NCBI RefSeq assembly: GCF_022201045.2
Contig: NC_068558.1
Location: forward strand, 48,401,501-48,465,500
Direction of reading: 5' to 3'
DNA from: Citrus sinensis
Lineage: Eukaryota; Streptophyta; Magnoliopsida; Sapindales; Rutaceae
Length of the DNA stretch: 64,000 bases
The notes beneath the pieces are model-generated. The model was not told the DNA's origin, made no database searches, and worked only from the letters and a program-made list of their open reading frames with translations. The position numbers were made by a program, and so were the translations under genes. This document shows, one piece after another, positions 61,468 to 64,000 of this stretch (position 1 is its first letter; each line of letters starts with the position of its first letter).

Positions 61468-62526
61468 GTGCACCCTTTTGTTTTTAATGCGGACTTTTAA
61501 TTGATAGTTATAATTTAACACTAAAATATTTAAAATATTTGTTAAATATTTATTATTGTAGTTAATAATTTAAAATTTTTCATTTGAAGAATTTTTTAAA
61601 ACTTTTTTTTATTAATGTGAACAATGTTTTGATGATGCTCTAAAATTAAGTTGACTTATTACAGGCTTTTACAGTGAAAAACTTATAATATTTTGATTAT
61701 TTTTATCATAATTATCATTAATAATTTATAATTATCGCATACTAGCAACTTTTATTTATTTTATTTTACAACAACTATTTATTTTATTTTACAACAACTA
61801 TGACTTTTAAACTACAACATCTTACTATCAAATTGGGCCTTAAAAGGATTTCAGATTCTTCTGTAAATAATAAGATATTCAATTTTCAGTGATAGAATGC
61901 AACCTAATCTTCTTCTATACATACAGACCAGAACTGTAGAATCTATCTTAAAGGTAACCTAGTTCTTCAATCTTCATTTTGGTTGGGTCCCCATGTGAGT
62001 ACAGATGCAATATGTACTGCAAACACATGCCTGAGATACAGAAATAACAAACAATTCTAGTCATATTTATGGTGGCTAGTTCATCTCCAGCCCTCATCAG
62101 TACTCACATGTCCTCTTGAGATCTGGAAATAAAATAAAATAAGCATAATGAAAGAGGTGCATAGTTTACAAGCTTCATCACTGGCATTATCAACATCACC
62201 TAAATCATTACAAATATATGTTGGACAGTTGAAAGAGTTTGGTAATCTACACAACTAGATTTCAACAATCATTTACCAGAGCTACAATACAGTGAGCAGA
62301 CATGTTAATGATCTTCATTATGGGAGTTTATACACAATTTGCTCAATTATTACGCCACCAAGAGAAAAAGATTGGAGTAGAAGAAACAATAATTGATTAA
62401 ACCAGCTCATTATCAACAATCATATGAGATGATTGACATTAGCTAGCTCGCTATCAACAATCATATGAGATGATAACTGATGGCAACTTCTCCTAATTGA
62501 CATGTTTGACTTGCCTTGATAAGTAT
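61195..62526. other. GT77 promoter and 3' flank of the terminal gene
   Basis: (AAT)n microsatellite at about 61437-61468, then AT-rich DNA. From about 61850 the sequence is less AT-rich and may be the 3'UTR of the gene that runs off the right edge. No other gene seen. Confidence 0.45.
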
Positions 62527-64000
62527 TCATGAGACATAACCAGCCTTCAGCTTAGACGTTTTCTGTTTAACAAAGAAAGCTGATAGCACACTTTTGCTGC
62601 GAACAGGGGCACGTACAATCTCACGCCTTGGGTTGTCAAATGATCTAAATGGTGCCAAAGTTTTGTTACCCTCCATTGCGTCCTGCAAAAAACAATGTTA
62701 TTGTTACTCGTCTAGTTTTTTTTTCCTTCACCTGCCTAGACAGGGATTTAGATATTGGAGAACAAACGCGCAGTACAGAACATGCAGAAGACATCCAAAA
62801 TCTCTCATAACTATTGACTTAATTCTCTCAATAGGAAATCTTTAACTTTAAAAACAGCATAATTGATCATAAAATATGCACAAAACTGAATAGTAGATAA
62901 GAAAAATTATAGTCTCTCATACATGCACAGGCACACAGCAGATCCCTACATAGAGTTCAGTAGTTAAATTTGCAAGATCATATAAACCCACCGACACCCC
63001 CAAGTCATAATTATTTTCAGACTATCTACAACAAGTTGCAATATAATGATTGTGCAGACACATCTGGAACCAAATCTGCAAGGCTTGTGCAGACACATCT
63101 GGAACCAAATCTGCATGGCTTGTGCAGACACATCTGGAACCAAATCTGCATGGCAATATCTCCAGTATTCAAAATTCTTCTGCTCTTGAAATGTAAAACT
63201 ATTTTGCACCACCAAAAAAGAACAGCATTTTGCTTAGATCATCAAAATTGAAGCAGCAAAGTAGACTTCCTAACTCATGGAATAGTGCATATCGATTGCG
63301 TCTCTTGTTATGGCCAATCAAATATCACCTTCAATCTACTTTGGGATTAAGTTTTGAGCTCAATATTACTGCCCACATTAAGGATCCAACTCAGGAACTT
63401 ATAACCCACTTGAGTTGGAATAACTGTTATAAGCCCCAACCAGTGACAATTTTCACAGGCATAATCCAATTAAAAAGGAAAAAATAGGAACATGAATGAC
63501 AACATTTATCACGACAATAAAAGTTTATACATGACAATAATTCAGACACTTCCATGGAAACATTATGTGGAATATGAGAAACATATACAGAAAGCCTTGA
63601 CCAACCAAATGGAGAACAAAAGATCACCAAACAAACACTAACACACTCAAAAAAGCTCATACAAACATCACGCTAAGCATAACTCCATTTACTCCTGTTT
63701 TGACTAAAGTAAACAATTAGAAGAGTGCTGGACAAGTCAGGGTTCTTGTTGATTTTGACATTACCCTGCGTGCAACACCGAACGATTGCACAAGTGCACT
63801 AGATGCAGGACCTCCACTTGATAATTGAGCAGAGACAGCAGAGGACTTTGTCAGCTTATTCTCTTCATTATCTACAGTAATAAGAGTTCCCAATATCAGA
63901 TATTACTTTTCCTAGTATTATTCACCATCAGCAAAATAGCAAGTGTACTAAATTATGATAGTACAAGGTATCTCTCTTTTATACATACCCAACAGATGGA
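62527..64000 (-). CDS. 3' end of an unidentified gene (partial)
   Basis: Three exons can be read at the right edge: 63989 to beyond the window, 63765-63871 and 62527-62682, with good GT-AG junctions and a continuous frame to a TGA. The encoded C-terminus includes SSAVSAQLSSGGPASSALVQ, SFGVARR, then APFRSFDNPRREIVRAPVRS and SAFFVKQKTSKLKAGYVS. It is basic and serine-rich with no catalytic motif. I do not recognise the family. The spacing and frame retention make it likely a real gene. Confidence 0.6.
63051..63154. repeat. Three tandem 35-bp units in the terminal gene's intron
   Basis: TGTGCAGACACATCTGGAAC plus CAAATCTGCA(A/T)GGCT repeats three times with a single substitution, inside the intron 62683-63764. 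Confidence 0.93.

Noticed and set aside
1..64000. CRISPR arrays, bacterial operons or viral genes
   Set aside because: None seen. Repeats are transposons, SINEs or microsatellites, and all coding genes are plant nuclear genes with introns.

Overview
This is nuclear DNA of a woody eudicot. The genes have many introns with GT-AG junctions, the intergenic DNA is very AT-rich, small DNA transposons and tRNA-derived SINEs are abundant, and the protein families are plant-specific. A Citrus/Rutaceae-like genome is my best guess, but that is an inference from general resemblance and was not tested.

Layout. 0.2-3.4 kb: a minus-strand BTB-BACK CUL3 adaptor of the LRB/POB1 type. 3.4-18.6 kb: a gene-poor stretch that holds most of the unusual material. 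It contains a MULE-type foldback element with a 10-bp target duplication, two PIF/Tourist-like elements that share a hairpin with paired base changes, a second TIR element built around a 193-bp palindrome, a defensin-like peptide gene, a SINE-interrupted relic of that gene, a MITE, and three MIR159-like precursors on the minus strand (two plausible, one decayed). 18.7-22 kb: a coiled-coil 'myosin heavy chain-related' protein. 25.7-28.4 kb: a HAWAIIAN SKIRT-like F-box gene with a 5'UTR intron. 28.8-35.1 kb: repeats only, including a SINE and a 152-bp MITE. 35.2-35.9 kb: a C2-domain protein. 36.6-40.6 kb: a BAG6-like chaperone regulator carrying several reading-frame lesions in its N-terminal half. 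A MULE-like element lies just upstream of it. 43.6-44.0 kb: a class III chitinase pseudogene. 45.3-47.4 kb: FCF1 (nine exons, plus strand). 48.2-55.2 kb: a large GT4-type glycosyltransferase (14 exons). 55.3-58.9 kb: AT-rich repeats and the twin of the 152-bp MITE. 58.9-61.2 kb: an RG-II xylosyltransferase-like GT77 gene. 62.5-64 kb: the 3' end of an unidentified gene.

Gene order matters. From memory of Arabidopsis, the window interleaves genes kept there on three separate segments: At2g46230-46260 (FCF1, BAG6, coiled-coil, LRB1), At3g61590-61600 (HWS, POB1) and At4g01200-01220 (C2, GT, MGP4). It therefore looks like a little-fractionated ancestral block.

The genes do not form one pathway. 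FCF1 and its promoter elements belong to ribosome biogenesis. The two glycosyltransferases suggest Golgi/cell-wall work. LRB and HWS are substrate adaptors of different ubiquitin ligases. Exon boundaries were placed by reading splice sites and keeping frame; they were not confirmed by transcripts.
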